Below are positions 53,591-62,029 of a stretch of 64,000 nt of DNA, one piece after another. The DNA is taken from contig NZ_CP048409.1 in NCBI RefSeq assembly GCF_010448835.1, forward strand, positions 2,984,001 to 3,048,000, in the 5' to 3' direction. Made by a program: the position numbers and the translations under genes. This DNA is from Draconibacterium halophilum (lineage in GTDB: Bacteria > Bacteroidota > Bacteroidia > Bacteroidales > Prolixibacteraceae). Under the pieces are notes generated by a model. That model had not been told where the DNA came from. It did no database searches and worked only from the letters and a program-made list of their open reading frames with translations. Each line of letters starts with the position of its first letter. Within the stretch, counting starts at the first letter, position 1.

Positions 53591-54943
53591 ATGCGAACAG
53601 AAATAACCATACTTATTTATTTTATTTTTATTGTCGGGATTGGCGTTTATTCAGCATTTCGGATTAAAAAACCATCGGACTATTACGTGGCTGGGAAAAA
53701 AGCCAAACTACTCCCTGTTTCAGGAAGCTTGCTGGCAACTATTTTGGGTGGTTCGGCACTGATGGGAACTATTGAATTAAGCCAAACGAGAGGCTGGGCA
53801 GCCTTATGGTTTTTGTTTTCGGCGGCTATCGGATTGTTTATTCTGGCACCAATTTCAAAATATGTCAGCCGGTATGGAAATTATACACTTCCCGAACTTT
53901 TAGGGAAATTTTTTGGACGCAAAGCCGAACGTTTTTCAACAATTATAATTCCATTAGCCTGGTTAGGGATTGTGGCTGCACAAATTATCGCTGCTGCACA
54001 AATTCTCCAGGGACTTGGTTTTATTTCGTACCAAAATGCAGCAATTTTATCCGGCTTTGTTTTTATTGTTTATACGCTTCTTGGTGGCCAGCTAAGTATT
54101 CTAAAAACCGATACCCTTCAGGCGGTATTGATTGTTGGTGGACTGGCAGCACTTCTTTTTTATGGCTTCAAATCGCCAGAACACAAGCAGGTTGAACCAT
54201 TAAATATAAACGCGCTGTTTAATGCCTCCTTTTCATTGGTTGACCTGATCGTTCTGTTAATGACCTATTCAGTAACTTTTATTGTTGGACCCGATATATA
54301 TTCACGCCTGTTTTGTGCCAGTAATGAAAAAACAGCCCGTAAGAGTATTCTCATAGTGGCCACTCTATTAATCCCCATTTCGTTTGCCTTAACTTATTTA
54401 GGTGTTTACTCGGGCGGCAACAACGAAGGCATTATGGCCTTTGCCGGGCATTTACTCCCCAATTGGGCTTATGGTTTATTTATAGCAGCGCTACTTTCGG
54501 CGGTAATGTCGTCGGCCGATACAACTTTACTAACCTCGTCGATGATTTTAAGCGAATTATTCAGCGGTAATCTGGAGAAAAAACAGTCATTGCCACTCAC
54601 GCGCTGGCTGGTTATTGTAATTGGTATTTTAAGTTTACTGATTGCCTTATATATTACTTCAGTCATTCAGGCTTTACTTTTAGCACTAAGCTTTTTTTCC
54701 GGAGCATTTGTGGTTCCTGTATTATTCGGTCTGTTAGCTGTTAAAGTGAACAAGAAAAACGTTATTTGGGCAATGTTTTTGGGCGGAATAACTGCGTTAA
54801 CAGGCAAACTATTTACTTTATTCAACTATCAGGATTTTGGAAATGGACTGATAATTCTTAGTTATTTTGTAAATACTTTCTTCCTGCTTATCGGACGTCG
54901 TTCAAATAGCAAAAATCCAAAAGCTACAAGTTTGAAAGTTTAA
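53591..54943 (+). CDS. Sodium:solute symporter (SSS) family transporter
   Basis: A 450-residue protein with about 12-13 membrane helices: early KPSDYYVAGKKAKLLPVSGS and LATILGGSALMGT are SSS-family signatures (Na+-binding helix 1). ALLSAVMSSADTTLLTSSMILS in the C-terminal half is the conserved Na2-site motif. It is shorter than typical sugar or proline members but complete. The substrate cannot be read. I chose ATG 53591 over the TTG at 53576. It is divergent from the fusion ligase gene. Confidence 0.9.
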   Translation: MRTEITILIYFIFIVGIGVYSAFRIKKPSDYYVAGKKAKLLPVSGSLLATILGGSALMGTIELSQTRGWAALWFLFSAAIGLFILAPISKYVSRYGNYTLPELLGKFFGRKAERFSTIIIPLAWLGIVAAQIIAAAQILQGLGFISYQNAAILSGFVFIVYTLLGGQLSILKTDTLQAVLIVGGLAALLFYGFKSPEHKQVEPLNINALFNASFSLVDLIVLLMTYSVTFIVGPDIYSRLFCASNEKTARKSILIVATLLIPISFALTYLGVYSGGNNEGIMAFAGHLLPNWAYGLFIAALLSAVMSSADTTLLTSSMILSELFSGNLEKKQSLPLTRWLVIVIGILSLLIALYITSVIQALLLALSFFSGAFVVPVLFGLLAVKVNKKNVIWAMFLGGITALTGKLFTLFNYQDFGNGLIILSYFVNTFFLLIGRRSNSKNPKATSLKV

Positions 54944-55115
54944 CAGATTTTAAATTCTTCACAGATCTGCACGAAATAGCTAATCAATATTCAATCTTAT
55001 TACAATTATTATAATTTTGGTGCTGCTTAAAAATAATTTCAAAAACACGATGAAATTATTGTTTAAACTTGTCGACTACTATTCGGCATTTTACAGACGC
55101 TAAACAGAAAGAACG

Positions 55116-56528
55116 ATGAAATATAAACAGCTTATTGAAAGTCTGGGAAACGAATATTTCTTTTATTCTCATAATACCGACGGAGAATACCTCTACATGA
55201 GCCCGTCTGTTGAACAAATTTTGGGCTACGATGTAGATGAGGCAAAACTGGGTTTAGTGCAACATATGATCGACAGTGAGCTAAACGATAAAACCAAAGA
55301 AATATTAGAAAAAAGCGCCACAGGAGAAAAACAAAAAACTTTTCAACTGGAGTTAAAAACCAAAGATGGGTCAATAAAAGTAATAGAAATTACTGAGTCG
55401 CCTTTGTATAATGATGCCGGAGAACTTATATCGGTTGAAGGAGTGGCCCACGATATTACAAGGCGGATTGAGCGCGAAAAAACAATTCGTCAGCAAAATC
55501 AAAAGTTAAAACAACAAACTGAAGAACTGGAAGCTACCATCGCCGACCTGAAACTAACCCAATCGCAATTGGTGCAGTCAGAAAAAATGCGGGCGCTGGG
55601 AAACCTGATTGCCGGTGTTGCACACGAAATTAACACCCCTATTGGCGCCATTAACGCCTCTGTCGATAACATCTCCAAATCGCTCGATGAATCGATGGAT
55701 AACTTATATATTTTGTTTACACGGTTAACCGAGCATGAATTGGTGGTATTTCTGAAAATTATGAAACTGATAGACCGGAGTAAACCACCATTGATTTCAA
55801 AAGAAAAACGACTCTATAAAAAACAGGTTAAAGAAAAGCTTGAAAACGCTGGACTTGAAGACACGTATACAATGACCGATCATTTGATTTACCTGAATCT
55901 TTATGAGGTGGTCGATCAAATTATTCCCTTAATGAATGTTGAAAATCCTGTATTCATTTTAAAATCGTTACGCGACATTTACTCGGTAAGAAAAAATTCG
56001 GAAAATATAAAACTGGCCGTTGAAAAAGCATCGAAGGTTGTGTACGCCCTTAAACGATTTACCCATAAAGATCAGGGTATGGATAAAGAGCTAAGCAACC
56101 TAAAAGAGAATATCGACATGGTGCTGACTTTGCATCATAACCGTATAAAACAAGGCATTGAAATTGTTCAAGACTACGACGATGATATTCCGTTGATCCG
56201 CTGTTATCCCGACGAACTGGTTCAGGTTTGGACAAATATTATATCCAATTCAATTCAAGCAATGGATAACCATGGACAGCTGACCATTACTATAAGAAAT
56301 CTACAGGAACGTATTCAGGTGCAGATTGCAGATACCGGATGTGGGATTCCGGACGATATACATGAAAAGATTTTTGAGCCTTTTTTCACTACCAAAAAAG
56401 CCGGAGAAGGAACAGGAATAGGACTTGAGCTTGTTCTGAAAATAATTGAAAAGCATCAGGGCAATTTAGATTTTGAGAGCGAGGTAGGCAAAGGAACAAC
56501 TTTTATTATTACATTACCTGTTAATTAA
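55116..56528 (+). CDS. PAS-containing cytoplasmic histidine kinase
   Basis: A 470-residue protein without membrane segments. PAS ~8-125 (GEYLYMSPSVEQILGYDV, SVEGVAHDITRR), coiled coil, HisKA with His170 in GVAHEINTPIGAI, then a long helical spacer (~190-350) before HATPase (~360-468: NIISNSIQAM, DTGCGIP, GTGIGLELVLKI). The spacer is longer than the usual ~110 residues. It is followed 7 bp later by a receiver-only gene and then a receiver-kinase, forming a phosphorelay operon. TAATTTTG at 55012-55019 is a candidate -7 element. Confidence 0.9.
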   Translation: MKYKQLIESLGNEYFFYSHNTDGEYLYMSPSVEQILGYDVDEAKLGLVQHMIDSELNDKTKEILEKSATGEKQKTFQLELKTKDGSIKVIEITESPLYNDAGELISVEGVAHDITRRIEREKTIRQQNQKLKQQTEELEATIADLKLTQSQLVQSEKMRALGNLIAGVAHEINTPIGAINASVDNISKSLDESMDNLYILFTRLTEHELVVFLKIMKLIDRSKPPLISKEKRLYKKQVKEKLENAGLEDTYTMTDHLIYLNLYEVVDQIIPLMNVENPVFILKSLRDIYSVRKNSENIKLAVEKASKVVYALKRFTHKDQGMDKELSNLKENIDMVLTLHHNRIKQGIEIVQDYDDDIPLIRCYPDELVQVWTNIISNSIQAMDNHGQLTITIRNLQERIQVQIADTGCGIPDDIHEKIFEPFFTTKKAGEGTGIGLELVLKIIEKHQGNLDFESEVGKGTTFIITLPVN

Positions 56529-56535
56529 TGAGGTT

Positions 56536-56943
56536 ATGAAGAAAAAGGCGATAGTTTGTGTTGATGATGAAAGTATAATTCTTGACAGTTTAGGAGAACA
56601 AATAAAAAACATCTTCGGAGATGAATACTTGTATGAATCTGCAGAAAATGCAGAGGAAGGACTGGAAGTAATTGATGAATTGATGGAAGAAGCGGTTGAT
56701 GTACTTGTGATTGTTTCCGACTGGTTAATGCCGGGTAAAAAAGGTGACGATTTTTTGATCGAAGTTCATAAGAAATTCCCAAACATAGTAAAAGTAATGT
56801 TAACCGGACAAGCAGATGAGAAGGCCATTAACAATGCAATTAAAAATGCAGAATTGCATGCTTATATTTCAAAACCATGGTCGTCTCAGGATTTAGAACA
56901 AGTAATAAAAACAGGTTTGGCAAAAATTGAAAATAAGGGGTAA
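56536..56943 (+). CDS. Receiver-only response regulator
   Basis: A 135-residue single REC domain: IVCVDDES (acidic pair), phospho-acceptor Asp62 in IVSDWLMPGKKG, Thr in MLTGQAD and Lys in ISKPW. It has no DNA-binding or enzymatic output, so it should shuttle phosphate, like Spo0F, or act by protein contact. It resembles the REC domain of the next gene throughout, e.g. CVDDE, LTGQA and KPW, suggesting duplication. It is translated between two kinases, and the next ATG follows its stop directly (0 bp). Confidence 0.93.
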   Translation: MKKKAIVCVDDESIILDSLGEQIKNIFGDEYLYESAENAEEGLEVIDELMEEAVDVLVIVSDWLMPGKKGDDFLIEVHKKFPNIVKVMLTGQADEKAINNAIKNAELHAYISKPWSSQDLEQVIKTGLAKIENKG

Positions 56944-58125
56944 ATGAAAAAACAAACAATTATTTGTGTCGACGATGAAGAGATAATTCTGGAGGCTATT
57001 CAAGAGCAACTTGAATCATCATTTGGAGAAGAGTATAATATTGAAACATCAGACAGCGGTGAAGATGCACTGGAATTTTTTAAAGAACTGATTGATGAAG
57101 GGCAACAAGTACCTGTTATCATTTCGGATTATATTATGCCGGGAATGAAAGGCGATGAGCTTTTAAAAGAAATTCACCAACTATCACCCGAATCGTTGAA
57201 GATTCTTTTAACCGGCCAGGCCAGTATCGAAGGTATTAGTAATGCTATAAACAATGCAAAACTGTATAGATATATTGCAAAACCCTGGGATAAAGATGAT
57301 TTGGTTTTAACCGTAAAAGAAGCGGTAAAAAGCTTTTTGCAGGAAATTAAAATACGCAAACAGAATAAGGAACTGCTGGAATTAAATGCATCGTTAGAAG
57401 AGCAGGTTGCTGAACGCACTGAAGAATTAAGAGAGGCTAACGCTGCTAAAGATAAATTCTTTTCCATTATTGCTCACGACTTAAAAAGCCCTTTTAATGC
57501 ACTACTAGGACTGTCGGATGCAATGCTTGCGAACTGGGAAATATTTGAAGATGAGAACAAGCTGGAGTTTGTTCAGGACATAAACGACGCCTCAAAAAAC
57601 ACATACGCTTTATTGCAAAATCTATTGGAATGGTCGCGTTCACAAATTGGCACCGTTAAAGTTGCACCTATAGAATTTAATCCTGCAGAAGTTGTACGTG
57701 AAAATCTTGAGGTATTAAAGCAACATGCCGATTCGAAACAAATTTCAATTACAAATAAGGTAGACAACGACGTTTTTTGCAAAGCCGATAAAAACATGAT
57801 CTCCACCGTATTCCGTAACCTCATTTCAAATGGAATTAAGTTTACCAACATTGAAGGAAATATCACGATAACTTCTTGCTCGAAAAACGGATATTATGAA
57901 TTTTGCGTTACTGATAATGGAATTGGCATGAACGAAAAAACAAAGAATGACTTGTTTAACCTTAACAGCAAAACTCAGCGCGTTGGAACATCGAAAGAAA
58001 GCGGAACCGGATTAGGGCTGCTTCTTTGTAAAGAGTTTGTTGAAAAAAACGGCGGAGAAATATCAGTTAGCAGTAAGGAAAATGAAGGCAGTACCTTTTG
58101 CTTTACCTTACCCGTTGCCAATTAA
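56944..58125 (+). CDS. REC-histidine kinase hybrid
   Basis: A 393-residue cytoplasmic protein with reversed order: REC first (~1-130: ICVDDEE, Asp62 in IISDYIMPGMKG, LLTGQAS, IAKPWD), a coiled coil (~135-165), HisKA with His178 in IAHDLKSPFNALLG, and HATPase (~275-390: NLISNGIKFT, DNGIGMN, GTGLGLLLCKEF). Its kinase can be controlled by phosphorylation of its own receiver. It overlaps the stop region of the convergent M24 gene by 4 bp. No output regulator follows. Confidence 0.92.
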   Translation: MKKQTIICVDDEEIILEAIQEQLESSFGEEYNIETSDSGEDALEFFKELIDEGQQVPVIISDYIMPGMKGDELLKEIHQLSPESLKILLTGQASIEGISNAINNAKLYRYIAKPWDKDDLVLTVKEAVKSFLQEIKIRKQNKELLELNASLEEQVAERTEELREANAAKDKFFSIIAHDLKSPFNALLGLSDAMLANWEIFEDENKLEFVQDINDASKNTYALLQNLLEWSRSQIGTVKVAPIEFNPAEVVRENLEVLKQHADSKQISITNKVDNDVFCKADKNMISTVFRNLISNGIKFTNIEGNITITSCSKNGYYEFCVTDNGIGMNEKTKNDLFNLNSKTQRVGTSKESGTGLGLLLCKEFVEKNGGEISVSSKENEGSTFCFTLPVAN

Positions 58126-59903
58126 ATTTGTTCCGTTAATACATCCAAAAACTTGTGATATTTATTTTCAAGAAGTGGTTTTAATTCGGCGTTTACCCAA
58201 AGGTGGTAATCGTTGAGCCATTTTCGCTCCTTTTCGGTCAACAAATCGATTTTTATCAACGATGTGTCGATTGGGCAAAGTGTCAGCGTATCAAATCCAA
58301 GAAAACGACCAAACGCTGTTTTTTCACGTTCCACACAAACCATCATATTTTCGGTGCGTAGTCCGTACTCCCCTTCGCGGTAAAATGCCGGTTCGTTCGA
58401 AAGCACCTGTCCCGGAAGCATCAGGTTTTCGTTGTATTCCAACCGGATTGACATTGGGCCTTCATGAACATTCAGGAAATGACCAACTCCGTGCCCGGTG
58501 CCGTGGCCGTAATTCAAACCGTTTTCCCAAAGTGCCTGACGCGCCAGAATATCGAGGTGACAACCTTTAACGCCATACGGGAACTTGGCTTGTGTTAAAC
58601 CGATCATTCCTTTCAATGTCAAGGTAAAGTCAGTTTTAAATTGTTCTGAAACCGCACCCAAAGCAACTGTACGGGTAATATCCGTAGTTCCGCTTATATA
58701 CTGACCACCGGAATCAAAAAGCACCACACCATCGGCTTCCAGCGGCAACCCATCATCCGGGCCAATATGCAGATGTACCAATGCGCCACGACTTTTATAA
58801 CCAACAATCGGCGGAAAACTTTCGCCTTTAAAACCATCTTGTTTAGCTCTGAATTCAGCCAGTTTTACACCAAACTCATAATCAGTTACCGTTTCTTTCC
58901 CGATCGTTTCTTTTAACCAGTGCAAACACTCCACCAAAGCCACACCGTCTTTTTTCATGGCACTTCTGAATCCTTCCAGTTCAGTTTCGTTTTTCACAGC
59001 CTTTTGTATCGCTACCAACGAAGTTCCGTCAACGATTTCATTATTCTGCGCAAGTGCGTTATATGCTGCAAAATTTAAAGTAGAAGGATCGACGAAAATC
59101 GTTTTGTCTTTTATTTCAGCCAGGTATTCGAAAAACGTGTTGTAATCTTTTAACTGAACACCATCATTTTCAAGCTTTGTTTTTAGTTCCGAATCAATTT
59201 TATCCGAATCAACAAAAAGCACATTTGCATTTTCACCAATAATTGCAAAAGCGGTAAAAACCGGATTATAAGGAACATCCGAGCCACGCAGGTTATACAA
59301 CCACGCCAGTTCGTCTAACATTGATATCACGTGAATATCAGCTCCATGTTCAGCCAGCTCGCGTGAAATCTTTTGTTGTTTTTCAGATCGTCCAACTCCG
59401 GCGTATTTTAGATCCAGCTCAAAGGCCTTATCACTTGGAATAGCCGGGCGGTCTTCCCAAATAGCATCAAACAAATCAGGCGTTTCCGTCAGTTCTATAT
59501 CCTTTTTCAAAAATCCTTTTTCAAGATTTCTGAAAGCGTCAACAGTTAACGATTTTGTGTCGAGGCCCACTTTACTTCGGGCAGGCAAATTTTCACTCAG
59601 CCAACTTTCGGGCGACACCGCATCAGGTACACGTAGCTTCATCATTTCAATTCCGGTGCCTTCCAATTCTTGCGTAGCCTGTAAAAAATAACGCGAATCG
59701 GTCCATAAAGCGGCATTGTCAAGCGTTACCGCTACCAAACCATACGAACCTGTAAATCCCGAAATGTACTCGCGTGTTTCCCAGCGTTTGGGTAAATATT
59801 CGCTCGAATGCGGATCGGTACCTGAAATGTACCAAGCATCAATACCAAGCTTTTTCATTTCGGCGCGTAAGGCTTCCAGTCGTTGCTTTATTTCTGATTT
59901 CAT
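58122..59903 (-). CDS. M24B Xaa-Pro aminopeptidase, cytoplasmic
   Basis: A 593-residue protein with two creatinase-like N-terminal domains (~1-310: GTDPHSSEYLPKRWE, SGFTGSYGLV, ALWTDSRYF) and a pita-bread catalytic domain: metal Asp pair in LFDSGGQYISGTTDITRT, His in GHGTGHGVGHFLNVHEGP, Glu in LSNEPAFY and in GLRTENMM. Length and order match eukaryote-like long aminopeptidase P proteins. It removes the first residue from Xaa-Pro peptides. No signal peptide, so it would act on imported peptides. Confidence 0.94.
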   Translation of the reverse strand: MKSEIKQRLEALRAEMKKLGIDAWYISGTDPHSSEYLPKRWETREYISGFTGSYGLVAVTLDNAALWTDSRYFLQATQELEGTGIEMMKLRVPDAVSPESWLSENLPARSKVGLDTKSLTVDAFRNLEKGFLKKDIELTETPDLFDAIWEDRPAIPSDKAFELDLKYAGVGRSEKQQKISRELAEHGADIHVISMLDELAWLYNLRGSDVPYNPVFTAFAIIGENANVLFVDSDKIDSELKTKLENDGVQLKDYNTFFEYLAEIKDKTIFVDPSTLNFAAYNALAQNNEIVDGTSLVAIQKAVKNETELEGFRSAMKKDGVALVECLHWLKETIGKETVTDYEFGVKLAEFRAKQDGFKGESFPPIVGYKSRGALVHLHIGPDDGLPLEADGVVLFDSGGQYISGTTDITRTVALGAVSEQFKTDFTLTLKGMIGLTQAKFPYGVKGCHLDILARQALWENGLNYGHGTGHGVGHFLNVHEGPMSIRLEYNENLMLPGQVLSNEPAFYREGEYGLRTENMMVCVEREKTAFGRFLGFDTLTLCPIDTSLIKIDLLTEKERKWLNDYHLWVNAELKPLLENKYHKFLDVLTEQI

Positions 59904-59913
59904 TACTTGTTTC

Positions 59914-60444
59914 TTATGCTTTCAGTTTTTTAAAATAATCTATCACAAAACCTTTAATCGAAGGAGCAGGGATATCGTCGTAATCCAACTCTTCTTCCGA
60001 ATAGAATTTATAATCAAGAATATCGTCCATCGGTTTTAGGTGCTCCAAAGAATCCGCTGTAACCTGAAATGCCATATCAAGTGTAAAAACGGTGTACGCC
60101 GAAAAAACATATTCATTTGGAGCAGATCCGAGATACTTTAACGACTTTACCTCCACCCCCAGCTCTTCTTTTAGTTCGCGTTTCACGGCGTCTTCTGCCG
60201 ATTCCAGTGGGTCGATAAAACCTCCCGGCAAATCGAGTTTTCCATAGTTTGGTTCAACTCCACGGGTAACTAACATTAGTTTTCCCGATTCATCGGTAAC
60301 CAATGCCGCCACAGCCGCTGCCGAATTTATAAAAAAATGAAATCCACAGGCAGCACATTTTAATGAGCGATCGCCGGATTTATTAAATGCTGTGGAACCA
60401 CATTTTGGGCAATATTTTAAAACTTTTAAGGGATGGGTATTCAT
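59914..60444 (-). CDS. Zinc-ribbon Nudix hydrolase
   Basis: A 176-residue protein. The N-terminal zinc ribbon has two CxxC knuckles (CPKCG and CAACG). The Nudix box is complete: GGFIDPLESAEDAVKRELKEELGV (G-x5-E-x7-RE-x2-EE-x-G). This order resembles the C-terminal half of NADH pyrophosphatase, so a nucleoside diphosphate-linked substrate is likely, but the exact one is unknown. I chose ATG 60444 because it leaves MNTHPLKVLKYCPKCG, a common start for this family. Confidence 0.88.
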   Translation of the reverse strand: MNTHPLKVLKYCPKCGSTAFNKSGDRSLKCAACGFHFFINSAAAVAALVTDESGKLMLVTRGVEPNYGKLDLPGGFIDPLESAEDAVKRELKEELGVEVKSLKYLGSAPNEYVFSAYTVFTLDMAFQVTADSLEHLKPMDDILDYKFYSEEELDYDDIPAPSIKGFVIDYFKKLKA

Positions 60445-60518
60445 TTGATATATGAATTTCAATTTACGTCTGTAGATTTTTTCTTCTTCTCAATTCGTTA
60501 ATCATCATTCTACATTCA

Positions 60519-61421
60519 TCATTCAATAATTTCTCTTGCTTTTAACCAATCGACAAACAAATTTGGCCAGTTATCCGCCGGAATTCCGTTTTTACGTATA
60601 CCAAAACCATGTCCTCCTTCGGCAAAAATGTGCAACTCGGCGGGAACTTCAAATTCTTTCATTTTTGAATAAAAACTGATGGAATTTTTTGGCAAGACAG
60701 CAGTATCATCGTCGGCCAAAACAAGAAATGTTGGTGGTGTTTCCGCACTCACATTTAACTCGTTCGAATATTTTCTGACTAATTCTTTATCGTGCCCTTT
60801 GCCAATTAAATTCTCCCTCGATCCTAAATGCGTGAACTCTTCATCCATGGTAATTACAGGATAGAGCAACAACATAAAATCGGGCCGGCAACTTTGTTGT
60901 TCAACCTTATCTGAACTTTCTTTATTGCCATAATCGAAAACAGTTCCGGCAGTTGAGGCCAGGTGACCACCAGCCGATGAACCAGCGATTCCTATTTTTT
61001 CAGGATTGATCCCCCACTCTTTTGCATTGGCACGAACAATTCTTATGGCTTGCCTTGCATCGCTTGATGGAACTTCGTGGTTTCCATATGGCAAACGATA
61101 TTTTAGTACAATTCCTGCAATTCCTTTTTCCTGAAGAAAACGAGCTATATCATACCCTTCGTGGTCCATCGCTTCAATCCAATAACCACCTCCTGGACAA
61201 ATTACTACAGCCGCTCCGGTATTCTTTTCTGCCTCGGGCAAATAAACATACATTTCAGCTTCCGACACATTTCGCACACGAACGCCATCGTATTTTTCTT
61301 CCGGTTCTGTCATCCCGTTGTCGTTTGGTGCACTGTTGGGCCACACTTTTAGTGTCTTGTTTTGTGCCATAACAACTCCGGCAATAAATAAGAATAGTAG
61401 AATCAGCTTTGGTTTTTTCAT
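60519..61421 (-). CDS. Alpha/beta-hydrolase esterase, exported
   Basis: A 300-residue protein with a signal peptide (~1-19, GVVMAQ). Oxyanion region PGGGYWI, nucleophile Ser149 in GSSAGGH, acid in ADDDTAV (Asp238 or 239) and His271 in GGHGFG make a full triad. The DHEGYDIARFL and GIVLKYRLPYG segments match acetyl-esterase or BD-FAE-like enzymes that remove acetyl groups from polysaccharides. The substrate is inferred only. The upstream gene lies 2 bp away (61424), so they may be co-transcribed. Confidence 0.88.
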   Translation of the reverse strand: MKKPKLILLFLFIAGVVMAQNKTLKVWPNSAPNDNGMTEPEEKYDGVRVRNVSEAEMYVYLPEAEKNTGAAVVICPGGGYWIEAMDHEGYDIARFLQEKGIAGIVLKYRLPYGNHEVPSSDARQAIRIVRANAKEWGINPEKIGIAGSSAGGHLASTAGTVFDYGNKESSDKVEQQSCRPDFMLLLYPVITMDEEFTHLGSRENLIGKGHDKELVRKYSNELNVSAETPPTFLVLADDDTAVLPKNSISFYSKMKEFEVPAELHIFAEGGHGFGIRKNGIPADNWPNLFVDWLKAREIIE

Positions 61422-61423
61422 GA

Positions 61424-61957
61424 TTATTTACTTTTTGCTCCAACAAAATAGTGCTCTTTTTCGGAGAACAGCACATTAAAAGTCGTTAGCGAACCGTAGG
61501 CTCGCGTTATGTATTGTTGAATATTCACTTTCTCTTCATCCGTCAGCGATTTGCTGCTGTTTATATTTTGTTCCAAAACACGTAGTCTATCGCGCAGCAT
61601 TACAATTTTGTGAAAGAAGGCTTCAATCGGAATTTCTTTTGGTTTAAGCTCAGGATTAGCCGGTTGCAGCAACATCGTACCTCCCTCCCATTTTTCACCC
61701 AACGGAATAACTTCACTCAGTGCAGCGTGTTTATCAAGCACATAGTTCAGCACCTTTTCCATTTCACTGATCGAAAGTCCCGATTTTTCACCAGTTTCAT
61801 TCGCTACCAAAACAGTCAGATCAGTATTTCGTTTTGTGATTTCCATTTTACCGCCTCGCTCAAAAAATATTTCGTAGGCAGTAAGGTTGTCTTTACTAAT
61901 TATTCCTTCTCCGTACCGCGGATGTTCAACCCTTGTTCCAACAGTTAAATCTTCCAT
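61424..61957 (-). CDS. Conserved protein with N-terminal SH3-like HPRYGEG motif
   Basis: A 177-residue cytoplasmic protein. Residues ~5-50 (VGTRVEHPRYGEGIISKDN, YEIFFERGG) resemble the small SH3-like fold seen at the C-terminus of UvrD/PcrA helicases and in similar nucleic-acid or polymerase-binding modules. Residues ~60-177 are helical and close with ITRAYGSLTTFNVLFSEKEHYFVG. No enzyme motif is seen. It sits 2 bp upstream of the esterase gene. Function unknown. Confidence 0.7.
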   Translation of the reverse strand: MEDLTVGTRVEHPRYGEGIISKDNLTAYEIFFERGGKMEITKRNTDLTVLVANETGEKSGLSISEMEKVLNYVLDKHAALSEVIPLGEKWEGGTMLLQPANPELKPKEIPIEAFFHKIVMLRDRLRVLEQNINSSKSLTDEEKVNIQQYITRAYGSLTTFNVLFSEKEHYFVGAKSK

Positions 61958-62029
61958 TTCTGTTTAATTTATTGATCGCTTAAGATAAAATATTTTCAGG
62001 TATCAGTTTATGAGAAATGCCACCAATTT

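Noticed and set aside
53482..53667. 61-residue ORF upstream of the symporter
   Set aside because: It overlaps the symporter start in another frame and has no recognisable features.
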